A DNA stretch of 64,000 bases from UBA5704 sp036264355 (GTDB taxonomy: Bacteria; Acidobacteriota; Thermoanaerobaculia; Multivoradales; UBA5704). Where the stretch lies: assembly GCA_036264355.1 (NCBI GenBank), contig DATARD010000062.1:1-64000 (forward strand). Direction: 5' to 3'. Of this stretch, positions 37,889 to 45,736 are shown in pieces. The notes under the pieces are model-generated. The model saw only the letters and a list, made by a program, of their open reading frames with translations. It searched no databases and was not told the DNA's origin. The position numbers and the translations under genes were made by a program. Numbering within the stretch: the first letter of the stretch is position 1; each line of letters begins with the position of its first letter.

Positions 37889-38223
37889 GATTCGTCTTCG
37901 TCCTCGGCGGGCACGGCCTCGAGCTTCAGGGGCATCTCGTGCTCCCGGGCTTCATCGGTCGCTTCCGCGACTTTCGTCTCCGCCACGTCTTTCGTGTACA
38001 CACCCGCGACGCCGACTCCCTTGTGATGGACCTGGAGCATGATGTGGTTGGCTTCCGCGTCCGATTTGCGGAAGTGCTTGACCAGGACGTACACGACGAA
38101 GTCCATGGTCGTGAAGTCATCATTGTAGATCAGCACCTTCCAGCGCCTGGGGCGCTGCGTCTTCTTGCGCTCCGCGACGGCGAGGTCGGTGTCGCTGCGG
38201 TCCTGCTCGGAGGGGTGTCCCAT
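37885..38223 (-). CDS. clpS: ClpS adaptor for N-degron substrates
   Basis: A 112-residue protein. The core motif (PRRWKVLIYNDDFTTMDFVV, HKGVGVAGVYTKDVAETK) matches ClpS, which binds N-terminal destabilising residues and delivers substrates to ClpA. The ATG at 38223 gives the usual flexible N-terminal extension. It overlaps clpA by 4 bases and starts 8 bases after the FKBP gene stop, so all three are probably one transcript. Confidence 0.95.
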
Positions 38224-38231
38224 CGGAATCG

Positions 38232-38831
38232 TTACTCTGCGGCTCCCGGCGGCTTGGCCGGCGGGGTGCGTGGATTGGGCAACCGGCTCTCCGCCGGTCT
38301 TATTCCGAACAGCTCGCACTCGATGACGAGCACCGAGTTCGGTCCCAGGACCTCGCCGCGCCCGGCTTCGCCGAATGCCAGCGCCGGCGGCAGCCAGATC
38401 CGCCACTTGGCGAACACCGGCATGAGCTGAACCGCCGCCGCGAAACCGTCGATGAGCTCGTCGGTGCGCACCGTGATCGGCGCGCCGGAATCCATCACCG
38501 GCAGCTTGGTGCCGTCGGTCCGCGACCAGGTGAACCTGATCGTTACCTTGTCGGTCGCGCTCGGCGTCGGTCCGTTCCCCGGCTTCAGGATCTCGTATTG
38601 CAGCCCCTTGAACGTGGTGAAGACACCGGGCCGCTTGCCGTTGGCCGCCAGGAACGCCTCGCTCTCCTTCAGGTTCTTGGCCGCCAGCGTCTTCCGCTCA
38701 GCGTCGCTCAACGGGGGCTTCGAGGGTGTCGCAGCGGGTGGAGGAGGCGGCTGGGTGCTCTGGGTGCCTTGGGCGAGGGCCGCGCCGGCAAGGAAAAGAA
38801 AGCCGAGAAGGATGGTAGATCTCTGCAACAT
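38232..38831 (-). CDS. Secreted FKBP-type peptidyl-prolyl isomerase
   Basis: A 199-residue protein beginning with a signal peptide (MLQRSTILLGFLFLAGAALA) and a proline-rich linker. The N-terminal helix region AAKNLKESEAFLAANGKRPG and the strand TTFKGLQYEILKPGNGPTPS are typical of FkpA/Mip-like periplasmic isomerases. The FKBP fold follows (DGFAAAVQLMPVFAKWRIWL). The active-site segment normally reading VIPGW/MxxG is altered here, so activity may be reduced. First gene of the clpS-clpA transcript. Confidence 0.85.
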   Translation of the reverse strand: MLQRSTILLGFLFLAGAALAQGTQSTQPPPPPAATPSKPPLSDAERKTLAAKNLKESEAFLAANGKRPGVFTTFKGLQYEILKPGNGPTPSATDKVTIRFTWSRTDGTKLPVMDSGAPITVRTDELIDGFAAAVQLMPVFAKWRIWLPPALAFGEAGRGEVLGPNSVLVIECELFGIRPAESRLPNPRTPPAKPPGAAE

Positions 38832-38856
38832 GGCTTCTATCTTAGCGCGCCGCGGG

Positions 38857-38912
38857 GCCCTCACCCCGGCCCCTCTCCCGGCTCCCCCCGCCCTTTCCCC
38901 GGGAGAGGGGAG
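38857..38912. repeat. Intergenic palindromic repeat, CTCACCCC...GGGAGAGGGG type
   Basis: CCTCACCCCGGCCCCTCTCC ... CCCCGGGAGAGGGGAGAAA forms a GC-rich inverted repeat. It is the non-coding counterpart of the insertion inside NRPS1. A second motif, CCCAGGGC-AAC-GCCCTGGG, follows near 38975. Confidence 0.6.
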
Positions 38913-39035
38913 AAAGGCTCTGTCCCAGGGCGCTGCCTCGGGTGGGGGGAAGGGCCGAAGGCTCGGGGTTTCCTTAGCCCAGGGCAACGCCCTGGGTTGG
39001 GAGGGCGGCTCGCCTCAAAAGCTCTCCCGCGCGCT

Positions 39036-39062
39036 GAGGTGGTCGCAAAATGCGACCACCTC
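39036..39062 (-). terminator. Hairpin terminator of the TonB receptor gene
   Basis: GAGGTGGTCGCA and TGCGACCACCTC form a perfect 12-bp stem with a 3-base loop, beginning 3 bases after the receptor's stop codon. The T-tract is short. Confidence 0.6.
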
Positions 39063-39064
39063 GC

Positions 39065-41095
39065 TCACCGTTCGAGCCGCAATCCCGCCCGCACCGTCCG
39101 CGGCGGACCGATCGAGCGCAGCGGCGTGCGTGCGATGTCGTAGCGCTCGTGGGCCAGGTTCTCCCCGGCGGCGAAGACGGAGAGACCGCGGAGTCGAGCG
39201 CCGAGGGATCTGGAGAGGAAGGCGTCGACCGTGGCGTAGCTGCGCAGCAGGAAGACGTTCTGGTCGTCGTCGTATTGCCCGCCGGTCCAGCGCGCCTGGA
39301 GAGCGGCGGAGACGAGGCGGGGATCGTCGAAACGGATCTGCAACGTGGCCTGGTTGCGTGGCACCTGGGCCAGGCGCAGCCCTTCGAGAGCGGGCGCGGC
39401 CGGCGCGCTCACCACCCGCGCGTCGGAGAGCAGCCAGCCCGCGGTGACCGTCCAGCGGTCGCTCGCTCGCGCCGTCATCTCGGCCTCGATGCCTCGTGAC
39501 CGGGTGCTTCCGAGGTTCTGCCGCTGCCGGGTGATCAGGCTCGGTGTTGTGGTGAGCGTCACGTTCGCGACCGTCTGATCGACGTCCATCCAGAACAGCG
39601 TTCCGCGCGCCGTTACCCGGCCACCCAGGCTGGAGTAGAGCGCGCCGGTTTCACCGCCGGTCAGCCGCTCGGGGCGCAGATTGGCATTCGCCACGGTGAG
39701 CACATTGCCCACCCGGAACGCGCGGTACAACTCGTTGAGCGTCGGCGCGCGGAACGCCTTGTAGGCCGACGCCGTCCAGGCCCAGCGATCCGTCGCCTGG
39801 AAGAGCAGCGAGGCGCGCGGGCTGAATGCCGACTCGTCGCGGCGCGGCAGATGGATCGCGTCGTTGGTCCAGGAATCGAAACGGCCGCCCACCGTCAACG
39901 ACAGGCGCGGCGCCAGGCGGGCCACATCCTCTAGATAGGCGCCGCCGGTGCGCTGCCGTCCTCCCGCCGCCACGAACGTGGGCGCGCCGCTGCCGAAGAC
40001 CACCTCGTCGCTCGTGCCGTCGACCTGCCGCACCTCGACGCCGCCCACCAGCGCGTGATGGTCCGTTACCGGCCGCGACCACTGGAGACTGCCGCCCGCC
40101 GTCGTCGCCGGCACGCTCTGCAAGCGGGTCAAGCGCTCGCTCGCCCGATCCGCCGCCACCGAGGAGAACCCCTGGTGGTACTCCTGGTCGCCGCTCCAGC
40201 CGCGCAGTGAGAAGAATCCGCCGCCCGCGGGAACATCGCCGCCCGCGCTCCACTGCCGGATCACGCTGTCGTTGGTCTGTAACGGCGTGCCGTTCGTCCG
40301 GTCTTCCGAATAGCGCGAGCCGCGCACGAACCACCGCCCGTTCCCCTCGCCCACCGCGCGCTCCACCGTCGCCTCAACGCTCCGGTGCTGCGATCCGGCC
40401 GGCGTATCCACCGGCCCGCGGTCCGCCGGGTCCACCATCACATATCCGTCCGTGCGCGACCCTTCCGCCGCGACGCTCGCGCCCCAGCGATCCCACGAGT
40501 CGGCCGCGAAGAGCGAGCCGTCGGCGCTGTGGAGCTGCCCTGCCGAGGCTTCGGCGACCACCGCCGGCCCGCGCGCCGCGCGGCGGATGAGCTGCACCAC
40601 GCCGCCGAGGGCCGTGCTGCCATAGAGATCCGAGCCGGCGCCACGCAGCACCTCGATCCGTTCGAGCTCGGCTCGCGGCACCCGTCCCCAGGCGATCCAG
40701 CCGCCAAATGGGTCGTTGAGCGGAATGCCGTCCGCCAGCACCAGCGCCCGGCTCGCGCCGCTCGCGCCCAGTCCGCGCAGCGACACCCCCTGCGTGGTCG
40801 GATTCGCAAAGCGGCTGCCCGAGCGGCGGAACAGGCTGAACCCCGGCACCTGGCGCAACGCATCGTCCACCGTCGGAGCCGCGCTCGCCGCCAGATCCGC
40901 CGCGGACACCACCGCCACGCTCGCCGCCGTGTCCCCCAGCCGCTGCTCACTGCGCGTCGCGGTGACCGTCACCGTGTCAGCGACCGCGGGAATCGGATCG
41001 GGAGGCTCCGCGGCGCCCGCCATGCCCGCCAAGAGAAGGAGGACGAGCACCGCCATCCAGCCGCTCCGCAGACGACAATTCGGCACGCTTCGCAT
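39065..41095 (-). CDS. TonB-dependent outer-membrane receptor (BtuB/CirA-like)
   Basis: A 676-residue protein. The ATG at 41095 begins a signal peptide (LVLLLLAGMAGAAE). A TonB box-like segment follows (VADTVTVTATRSEQRL). The plug domain spans about 55-160, with PTVDDALRQVPGF, TQGVSLRGLGASGASRALVL and IEVLRGAGSDLYGSTALGG. The remainder is a beta-barrel ending in an aromatic/charged strand (RAGLRLER). It should import a siderophore, cobalamin or similar ligand using TonB energy. The ligand cannot be told, and no riboswitch was recognised upstream. Confidence 0.92.
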   Translation of the reverse strand: MRSVPNCRLRSGWMAVLVLLLLAGMAGAAEPPDPIPAVADTVTVTATRSEQRLGDTAASVAVVSAADLAASAAPTVDDALRQVPGFSLFRRSGSRFANPTTQGVSLRGLGASGASRALVLADGIPLNDPFGGWIAWGRVPRAELERIEVLRGAGSDLYGSTALGGVVQLIRRAARGPAVVAEASAGQLHSADGSLFAADSWDRWGASVAAEGSRTDGYVMVDPADRGPVDTPAGSQHRSVEATVERAVGEGNGRWFVRGSRYSEDRTNGTPLQTNDSVIRQWSAGGDVPAGGGFFSLRGWSGDQEYHQGFSSVAADRASERLTRLQSVPATTAGGSLQWSRPVTDHHALVGGVEVRQVDGTSDEVVFGSGAPTFVAAGGRQRTGGAYLEDVARLAPRLSLTVGGRFDSWTNDAIHLPRRDESAFSPRASLLFQATDRWAWTASAYKAFRAPTLNELYRAFRVGNVLTVANANLRPERLTGGETGALYSSLGGRVTARGTLFWMDVDQTVANVTLTTTPSLITRQRQNLGSTRSRGIEAEMTARASDRWTVTAGWLLSDARVVSAPAAPALEGLRLAQVPRNQATLQIRFDDPRLVSAALQARWTGGQYDDDQNVFLLRSYATVDAFLSRSLGARLRGLSVFAAGENLAHERYDIARTPLRSIGPPRTVRAGLRLER

Positions 41096-41185
41096 TCCGA
41101 CAGCATGACAGAAGGAAGACGAGATCCAGAACCCCCGAGCATGCATGGGGGTGAGGGCTCCCGGACGGCCCCGACGTTCTGTCTC

Positions 41186-41201
41186 TGGCACTCGTATTGC
41201 T
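41186..41201 (+). promoter_or_regulatory. Sigma-54 (RpoN) promoter
   Basis: TGGCAC-TCGTA-TTGCT carries GG and GC separated by exactly 10 bases, matching the -24/-12 consensus TGGCACG-N4-TTGC with one difference. It lies 57 bases upstream of the ATG at 41259. An enhancer-binding activator would be needed, and none is adjacent. Confidence 0.7.
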
Positions 41202-41258
41202 ATGCGAAAGACCCGGGCGCTGTCGCCCGCTTCACACGAGAGGACGTAGGACGGTTCG

Positions 41259-41666
41259 ATGTACAGAGACAACTCCACGCTCCACAATGTCATCGAAATC
41301 TCGTATTCAGGATTGGGGACCGAGGAACAGCTCGTCGTCTCCCTTCTCGAAGCCCACCAGCAGAGCCTCGCCGCCGCGGGGGTCACGTTACGCGAGACGC
41401 AGCGTGGCGCCGTGGCCGGCCGGGTGATCCTCACCGTCGGTCCCGGCGCCGAGATCCACGGCGCGCGCCTGGTCGCCTGGCTGGAGCGCGAGCTCGCCGC
41501 CGCCAACCCGGGCACCGAAATCTACGTCCACCCCTACAGCCTGCCGCGTCCGCTCTTCTTCGAGCTTCCGGCGGAAGCCGTCGAAGCCCGCCGGCAGCTC
41601 CTCGAAGCCGCCCGCAGCCAGCCGCTCCCCGCACTGACCGCCCGCCCGGCGGTCGCCTTCGCCTGA
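41259..41666 (+). CDS. Unknown 135-aa protein, predicted sigma-54 controlled
   Basis: A soluble protein (LHNVIEISYSGLGTEEQLVV, VGPGAEIHGARLVAWLEREL, YVHPYSLPRPLFFELPAEAV). It has alternating strands and helices, no signal peptide and no membrane segment. The ATG at 41259 follows GAGAGGACG at moderate distance. I recognise no family. It is a single-gene transcript between a sigma-54 promoter at 41186 and a strong hairpin at 41682, diverging from the TonB receptor. Confidence 0.7.
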   Translation: MYRDNSTLHNVIEISYSGLGTEEQLVVSLLEAHQQSLAAAGVTLRETQRGAVAGRVILTVGPGAEIHGARLVAWLERELAAANPGTEIYVHPYSLPRPLFFELPAEAVEARRQLLEAARSQPLPALTARPAVAFA

Positions 41667-41681
41667 CCCGCACGATGCACG

Positions 41682-41718
41682 GATCGCAAGGACCTCAAGA
41701 ACTCCTTGAGGTCCTTGC
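41682..41718. terminator. Bidirectional hairpin between convergent genes
   Basis: TCGCAAGGACCTCAAG and CTTGAGGTCCTTGCGA form a perfect 16-bp stem with a 5-base loop. It lies 15 bases after the 135-aa gene and 66 bases beyond the QueA-like gene's 3' end, so it can serve both. There is no T-tract. Confidence 0.7.
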
Positions 41719-41784
41719 GACCGCCCTCCGAAATGGGACGACGCCCATCTGGAATGTGGTAGCTCGCTTCCCGGTGCGGCAGGA

Positions 41785-42843
41785 TCACTGGGCGCCTGCG
41801 CCGCCTCCGAGCAGCTGGTGGCTGTCCCCGAACTCGTGCCAGAGGTACCCGCCGCGTACCGCCTCTTCGTAGCCCGCCCGGACCAGCTCGCGCGGCGCGA
41901 TGGCGTAGAGCATCGCGAGATGGCTGGCGAGCGGATCGTGCAGGCCGGTGATGAGGCCGTCGACGCTTTGCACCGGGCGGCCTGGGTGGATGAGGAGCCG
42001 CGTCAGCCCCGCAGCAGGACGCACCCTCTCGCCGTCCCATGCCGACTCCAGGGCGCGCACGACGGTGGTGCCGACGGCAATGACCGGATGGCCTTCACGG
42101 CGCGCCGCGGTCACCGCGTCCGCCGTCTGCCGCGGCACTTCGAAGGGCTCGGCCTGGAGCACCTGCTCTTCGAGGTCTCCCGCCGTCAGCTCGTGGCTGG
42201 AGACTCCGGCGTGGAGCGTCACGCCGGCGAGGGCGATCCCCTTGGCGCGGAGCGCGTCCACCACGCGCGCTGTGAAGGGTCGGCCCGCGGAGGGCATCTC
42301 GGCGCTTCCCGCCGCTCGCGCGAAGAGGGTCTGATAGGCCGCGAGCGGCGGATAGGGCGATTCGAGATAGCCATAGTGGATGGGCGTGCAGGCGTGCTCC
42401 ATGGCTTGCCGGAGATCTCCTTCGGCGCGGAGGAACCAGAGGCGCGGCAGCCCTGGATGCGGCGCGACGAGACGGCCGGGCAGATCGCCGCCGAGCGTGA
42501 GGACATCGCCCGCCTCCAACGGCAGCGGACCGGGCTCCGCCGCGCTCGGCCGCGGCTCCACCAGGTACAGCCCGCCGCCGTAGGACGCCGAGACGTTCAC
42601 CACGAGCGGACCGAGATGAGGGTGATGGGCCGGCAGGCTCGCCGGCAGCGTCGCGCTGGTGTTGACCACCAGCAGCGTGCCCGGCGCGAGGAAACGGGGG
42701 AGGTCGCGGAAGCGTGCGTGCTCGTGTCCTCTTTCGGTCGAGATGAGCAGGCGCACCTCGTCACGCTTGAGGCCGCGGCGCTCGGGAGGTCCTCCCGCCT
42801 GGAGTGCCGGCGGGCGGTCGAAGTCGAGCTCCGATGTCTTCAT
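41785..42843 (-). CDS. QueA-like S-adenosylmethionine:tRNA ribosyltransferase-isomerase
   Basis: A 352-residue protein. Characteristic QueA stretches are FRDLPRFLAPGTLLVVNTSA, TLHAGVSSHELTAGDLEEQ and QSVDGLITGLHDPLASHLAML. QueA converts preQ1 in tRNA to epoxyqueuosine using SAM. This copy diverges in the N-terminal half (HYGYLESPYPPLAAYQTLFA) and at the C-terminus (GYLWHEFGDSHQLLGGG replacing the usual YRFFSYGD). It may be a paralogue with a different substrate. The start overlaps the SDR stop (ATGA), indicating coupling. No other queuosine gene is in the window. Confidence 0.82.
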   Translation of the reverse strand: MKTSELDFDRPPALQAGGPPERRGLKRDEVRLLISTERGHEHARFRDLPRFLAPGTLLVVNTSATLPASLPAHHPHLGPLVVNVSASYGGGLYLVEPRPSAAEPGPLPLEAGDVLTLGGDLPGRLVAPHPGLPRLWFLRAEGDLRQAMEHACTPIHYGYLESPYPPLAAYQTLFARAAGSAEMPSAGRPFTARVVDALRAKGIALAGVTLHAGVSSHELTAGDLEEQVLQAEPFEVPRQTADAVTAARREGHPVIAVGTTVVRALESAWDGERVRPAAGLTRLLIHPGRPVQSVDGLITGLHDPLASHLAMLYAIAPRELVRAGYEEAVRGGYLWHEFGDSHQLLGGGAGAQ

Positions 42844-43592
42844 ACGCTCACCTCCTCCGGGGTCGTCTCAGGCACTGCCGCTACGTTCACCTCCCAGCGG
42901 TCGTCCTGCGCCCGGTAGCGGCCGCCGGTCACCGCCGCGCGCGGCTGGCCGAAGAGCCAGGCCCAGAAGGGGAGCGTCACCTCCGGCAGCGGCCGGTCGG
43001 AGATGTCTTCGCCCGGGAAGGCGTCCTGGTGCATCCGCGTGCGCAGATCACCCGGATCGACCGCGACGACTCCGATCCCTGGAAGCTCGTTGGCGAGGGT
43101 CGCGCTCGCGAGGTCGAGAGCCGCCTTGGTGAGGCCGTAGCCGCCCCATCCCGGATAGCCGCCGCGCGCCGCGTCGCTCGAAATGTTCACCACCAGGCCG
43201 CCGCTCGCGCTGAGGAGCGGCAGCGCCTCCCGCACGAGAGCGATCGGCGCCGCGACGTTGATGCGGAACGCCTCTTCGAGAACATCCATCGGATAGCCGG
43301 CGAGCGGCGGCAGAGGCGTCGCGCCGAGCGTCGAGGCGTTGTTGAAGAGAATGTCGAGCCGGCCGAGCGCGTGTGCGGCTTCCGCGAGGCGGCGGCGGTG
43401 CGCCGGGTCGGCGACGTCGCCGGCGAGAGCGATCACCCGCCCGCCGTGCCGGCGCAGCTCCCGTTCCGCCGCGGCGAGGTCTTCCTGCCCGCGGGCGGTG
43501 AGGATCAGTCCATATCCCTGGGCGGCGAGAAAACCGGCAACGGTGCGGCCCAGCCCCCGGCTGGCTCCCGTGATCAGTGCTGTGCGATCCAT
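42840..43592 (-). CDS. Short-chain dehydrogenase/reductase
   Basis: A 250-residue classical SDR. The cofactor loop is TALITGASRGLGRTVAGFLA, the structural motif NNAS, and the active-site region NISSDAARGGYPGWGGYGLT followed by K (the YxxxK pair). I chose the ATG at 43592 because AAAGGA then sits 8 bases upstream; the ATG at 43601 would be too close to it. Substrate unknown. Coupled to the QueA-like gene. Confidence 0.88.
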   Translation of the reverse strand: MDRTALITGASRGLGRTVAGFLAAQGYGLILTARGQEDLAAAERELRRHGGRVIALAGDVADPAHRRRLAEAAHALGRLDILFNNASTLGATPLPPLAGYPMDVLEEAFRINVAAPIALVREALPLLSASGGLVVNISSDAARGGYPGWGGYGLTKAALDLASATLANELPGIGVVAVDPGDLRTRMHQDAFPGEDISDRPLPEVTLPFWAWLFGQPRAAVTGGRYRAQDDRWEVNVAAVPETTPEEVSV

Positions 43593-43702
43593 GAGGTCCA
43601 TCCTTTCTGTCCACCACCAAGAATAGGGATCGCCGCCGCCGCGCGCATCGGGCGGGAGACCGGGACGACACCTGGACGAAAGGACAGGAGCGGAGCGGTG
43701 GA

Positions 43703-44083
43703 TCACCGCGGCAGCAGCTCGCGCATCTGCGGATACAGAGGCGTGAGAGACGCGATGTCGCAGGAGGTCGCGGTCAGGGTGTACGTGGTATGGAAGTCCT
43801 CATAGCTCCGGCCACGCCACAGGCGTCCAGCCGGGTCGATGACGAGGGAGTGGCCGACACCGCCGCGGAAGACACAGGAGCCATCGGTGCCCGTGAAGAT
43901 GGTGCAGGTCCAGGGGCGCTCTTCCGGGTGCGCAGCCATGAAGGCCTCGATGTCGCGGACCAGGCGCAGGAAGAGGACGGGCCGTTCCCCGGGCGGCGCC
44001 TGGAGGGTGAGGGCGATCGCGGCACCCAGCATTCCGTCGGCAGGAGAGGTGAGGACAGCCGACTGGAGAGGCATCCGGGACAT
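43703..44083 (-). CDS. Unknown 126-aa protein
   Basis: No family recognised. Segments include GMLGAAIALTLQAPPGERPV, FLRLVRDIEAFMAAHPEERP and GGVGHSLVIDPAGRLWRGRS. It is probably cytoplasmic with an alpha/beta pattern. The start is uncertain: the ATG at 44083 avoids a non-coding-looking N-terminal extension present in the longer frame. It lies 110 bases upstream of the SDR on the same strand and is divergent from the DUF4062 gene. Confidence 0.6.
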   Translation of the reverse strand: MSRMPLQSAVLTSPADGMLGAAIALTLQAPPGERPVLFLRLVRDIEAFMAAHPEERPWTCTIFTGTDGSCVFRGGVGHSLVIDPAGRLWRGRSYEDFHTTYTLTATSCDIASLTPLYPQMRELLPR

Positions 44084-44206
44084 CGGGAAAGCATAGCTTG
44101 ACGGCTGGCCACGATGAGGATGTAAAAAAGGCCGGCGAGACGCCAGCGCCCCCCTGATTGTATCGTGGAAGCTTTCAAGGAATTCTGGCGGACTCGGTCG
44201 GCGCGA

Positions 44207-44212
44207 GATAAT
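44207..44212 (+). promoter_or_regulatory. Possible -10 element of the DUF4062 gene
   Basis: GATAAT lies 9 bases before the ATG at 44222, with no ribosome site between, again a leaderless layout. The -35 region is weak (TTCTGG at about 18 bases). Confidence 0.4.
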
Positions 44213-44221
44213 ATGTAGCCA

Positions 44222-45145
44222 ATGCTGGAACATCCTGCAAGTCCTGTCCGGATCTATCTCTCGTCGGTCCCTGGAGATATGACAGGGGAGCGTGAGATCC
44301 TGGCGCGCGTCGTTATCCCTGAGCTCGAAGGGCGGGCTGCGGGCCTCGGGCTCACGGTCCTCTTGGTCGATCCCGAGGAGAGCTGGGATCTGGCCAGCCG
44401 GTTTGCCGAGATCGACACCTGTCGGCTGTTCATCGGCGTCTTGGGGGAGCGCTATGGCGAGGTTGCGCCGCTTCCTGACGAGCTCCGCGCCCGTCTTTCG
44501 AGGCTCTCAGGCCTCGGCGACCGCAGCACGGCTGAGTTTGAGATCCGCTACTCGCTGGAGTCTCCTGAGCTGGCAGCGCAAAGCTTCTTCTATCTTCGCG
44601 ATCCGGGGTGCCTGGCGGATCAGCCTGGTTTCCGAGAGCCGAGGCCGGAGGCCGCGGCGAGGCTTACAGACCTGCAGGAGTTCCTCCACACCAACCATCG
44701 GGGAGCGTTGGTCTCTTATGCATGCTCCTGGAACGACGCGGAGGAGCGGGCCGCGAGGCTGGAGTCCTTTGCGAGCCGTGTGCTGGAGGATCTCTGGGCG
44801 GCTCTGCGCGCCGGGGTGCGGGAAGCGAGCTCTTCTGTGGGACCGGAGCCGGAAGGCCCGACACTAACACCCGAAAAGCCGCTGCCGCTCCACGAGGATG
44901 TCCGGTTCTCCGTCTACAAGCCCCGCGCCATTGCCCCTCTCGCGTGGTACCCACTGCTCATTTTCGCCCACTTGGACGAGCTTTCGAGCGAGCTTTCTGC
45001 CAAGGACCGGGAGGCGATCCGGGAGATCGAAGACCAGGCTCGTGAGGTGTTCGCCGAGGTGCCGCAGGGGTTCTCTGAGGGCAGCGAAGACAGTCTGCTT
45101 GCCATCCCCGACGAGGCGGAGATGACATTTGTCCCCGAGATGTAG
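44222..45145 (+). CDS. DUF4062 protein with C-terminal sensor-like domain
   Basis: A 307-residue protein. The N-terminal half opens VRIYLSSVPGDMTGEREILA and continues EIDTCRLFIGVLGERYGEVA and STAEFEIRYSLESPE. This is the DUF4062 pattern seen at the N-terminus of NACHT/STAND-type proteins. No NTPase follows. Instead, residues about 220-307 hold a second module (DVRFSVYKPRAIAPLAWYPL, then LLAIPDEAEMTFVPEM) resembling segments I associate with bacterial TIR/NTPase signalling proteins. It ends abruptly after that motif, so the domain may be incomplete or continue in trans in the next gene, which starts 29 bases later in another frame. First gene of a three-gene rightward cassette. Confidence 0.7.
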   Translation: MLEHPASPVRIYLSSVPGDMTGEREILARVVIPELEGRAAGLGLTVLLVDPEESWDLASRFAEIDTCRLFIGVLGERYGEVAPLPDELRARLSRLSGLGDRSTAEFEIRYSLESPELAAQSFFYLRDPGCLADQPGFREPRPEAAARLTDLQEFLHTNHRGALVSYACSWNDAEERAARLESFASRVLEDLWAALRAGVREASSSVGPEPEGPTLTPEKPLPLHEDVRFSVYKPRAIAPLAWYPLLIFAHLDELSSELSAKDREAIREIEDQAREVFAEVPQGFSEGSEDSLLAIPDEAEMTFVPEM

Positions 45146-45174
45146 CCGCCGACGCTCCGGCCCCCGCGGCTCCA

Positions 45175-45714
45175 GTGTCCTTTGGCCCTCTGGCGGAGCC
45201 GCGGGCCGCCGGGGCTGAGCAGAGCGAGCCGCCTCGCGAGGCCTCTCCAAGACTGCGGAGCCGTGGCAGGAAGCTACTTCTGGCGGGCTCGGCGGCTGCC
45301 GCGATGCTCGTGGTTTTTCTGGCGATGCCGATGTTCTTCGTTCGGAGTTCTAAGCCTCCTACTAAGCCCACCTCCTCCGAGTCCACGCCCCTACCCATTG
45401 AAACCGTCACTCTGGGCAGTGAGGTGGACTCGGGCGGAGAGATACCGGTGGCGGCGCAGACGGAAAAGTTCGCTCCGGGCCAGCCCGTAATCGCCGCGGT
45501 TCAGGTCGAGGCCCTGCCGGCGGGAAGTTCCCTGCAGGTACGATGGTTAGGCCCTGAGGGAGCTGTCGTTGCCGAGGAGCACCAGACTGTTCCGACCGGA
45601 CCGGGGCACCAGGCCTTCGAGCTGAAGGGCCGTCGACCGCCGGGAGCTTATCGGGCGGAAGTCTGGCTAGACGGTCAGAAGATCGCTGAGCGGCGTTTCG
45701 AAGTGAAACGGTAG
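45175..45714 (+). CDS. Membrane-anchored beta-sandwich protein
   Basis: A 179-residue protein. The first 40 residues are charged (SEPPREASPRLRSRGRK), then comes a transmembrane helix (LLLAGSAAAAMLVVFLAMPM) and a proline/serine linker. A periplasmic Ig-like domain of about 85 residues follows (QPVIAAVQVEALPAGSSLQV, GAYRAEVWLDGQKIAERRFE). The GTG at 45175 lacks a good ribosome site and the gap from the DUF4062 stop is only 29 bases. The N-terminus is therefore uncertain, and a frameshift or fusion with the upstream gene is possible. It likely works as a membrane partner of its neighbours. Confidence 0.65.
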   Translation: MSFGPLAEPRAAGAEQSEPPREASPRLRSRGRKLLLAGSAAAAMLVVFLAMPMFFVRSSKPPTKPTSSESTPLPIETVTLGSEVDSGGEIPVAAQTEKFAPGQPVIAAVQVEALPAGSSLQVRWLGPEGAVVAEEHQTVPTGPGHQAFELKGRRPPGAYRAEVWLDGQKIAERRFEVKR

Positions 45715-45736
45715 ACTGAGCTCCAGGAGGTGCGTT

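Noticed and set aside
39001..39062. Regulatory RNA upstream of the TonB receptor
   Set aside because: The hairpin lies at the 3' end of the receptor gene; the true upstream region (41096-41185) shows no cobalamin-riboswitch core.
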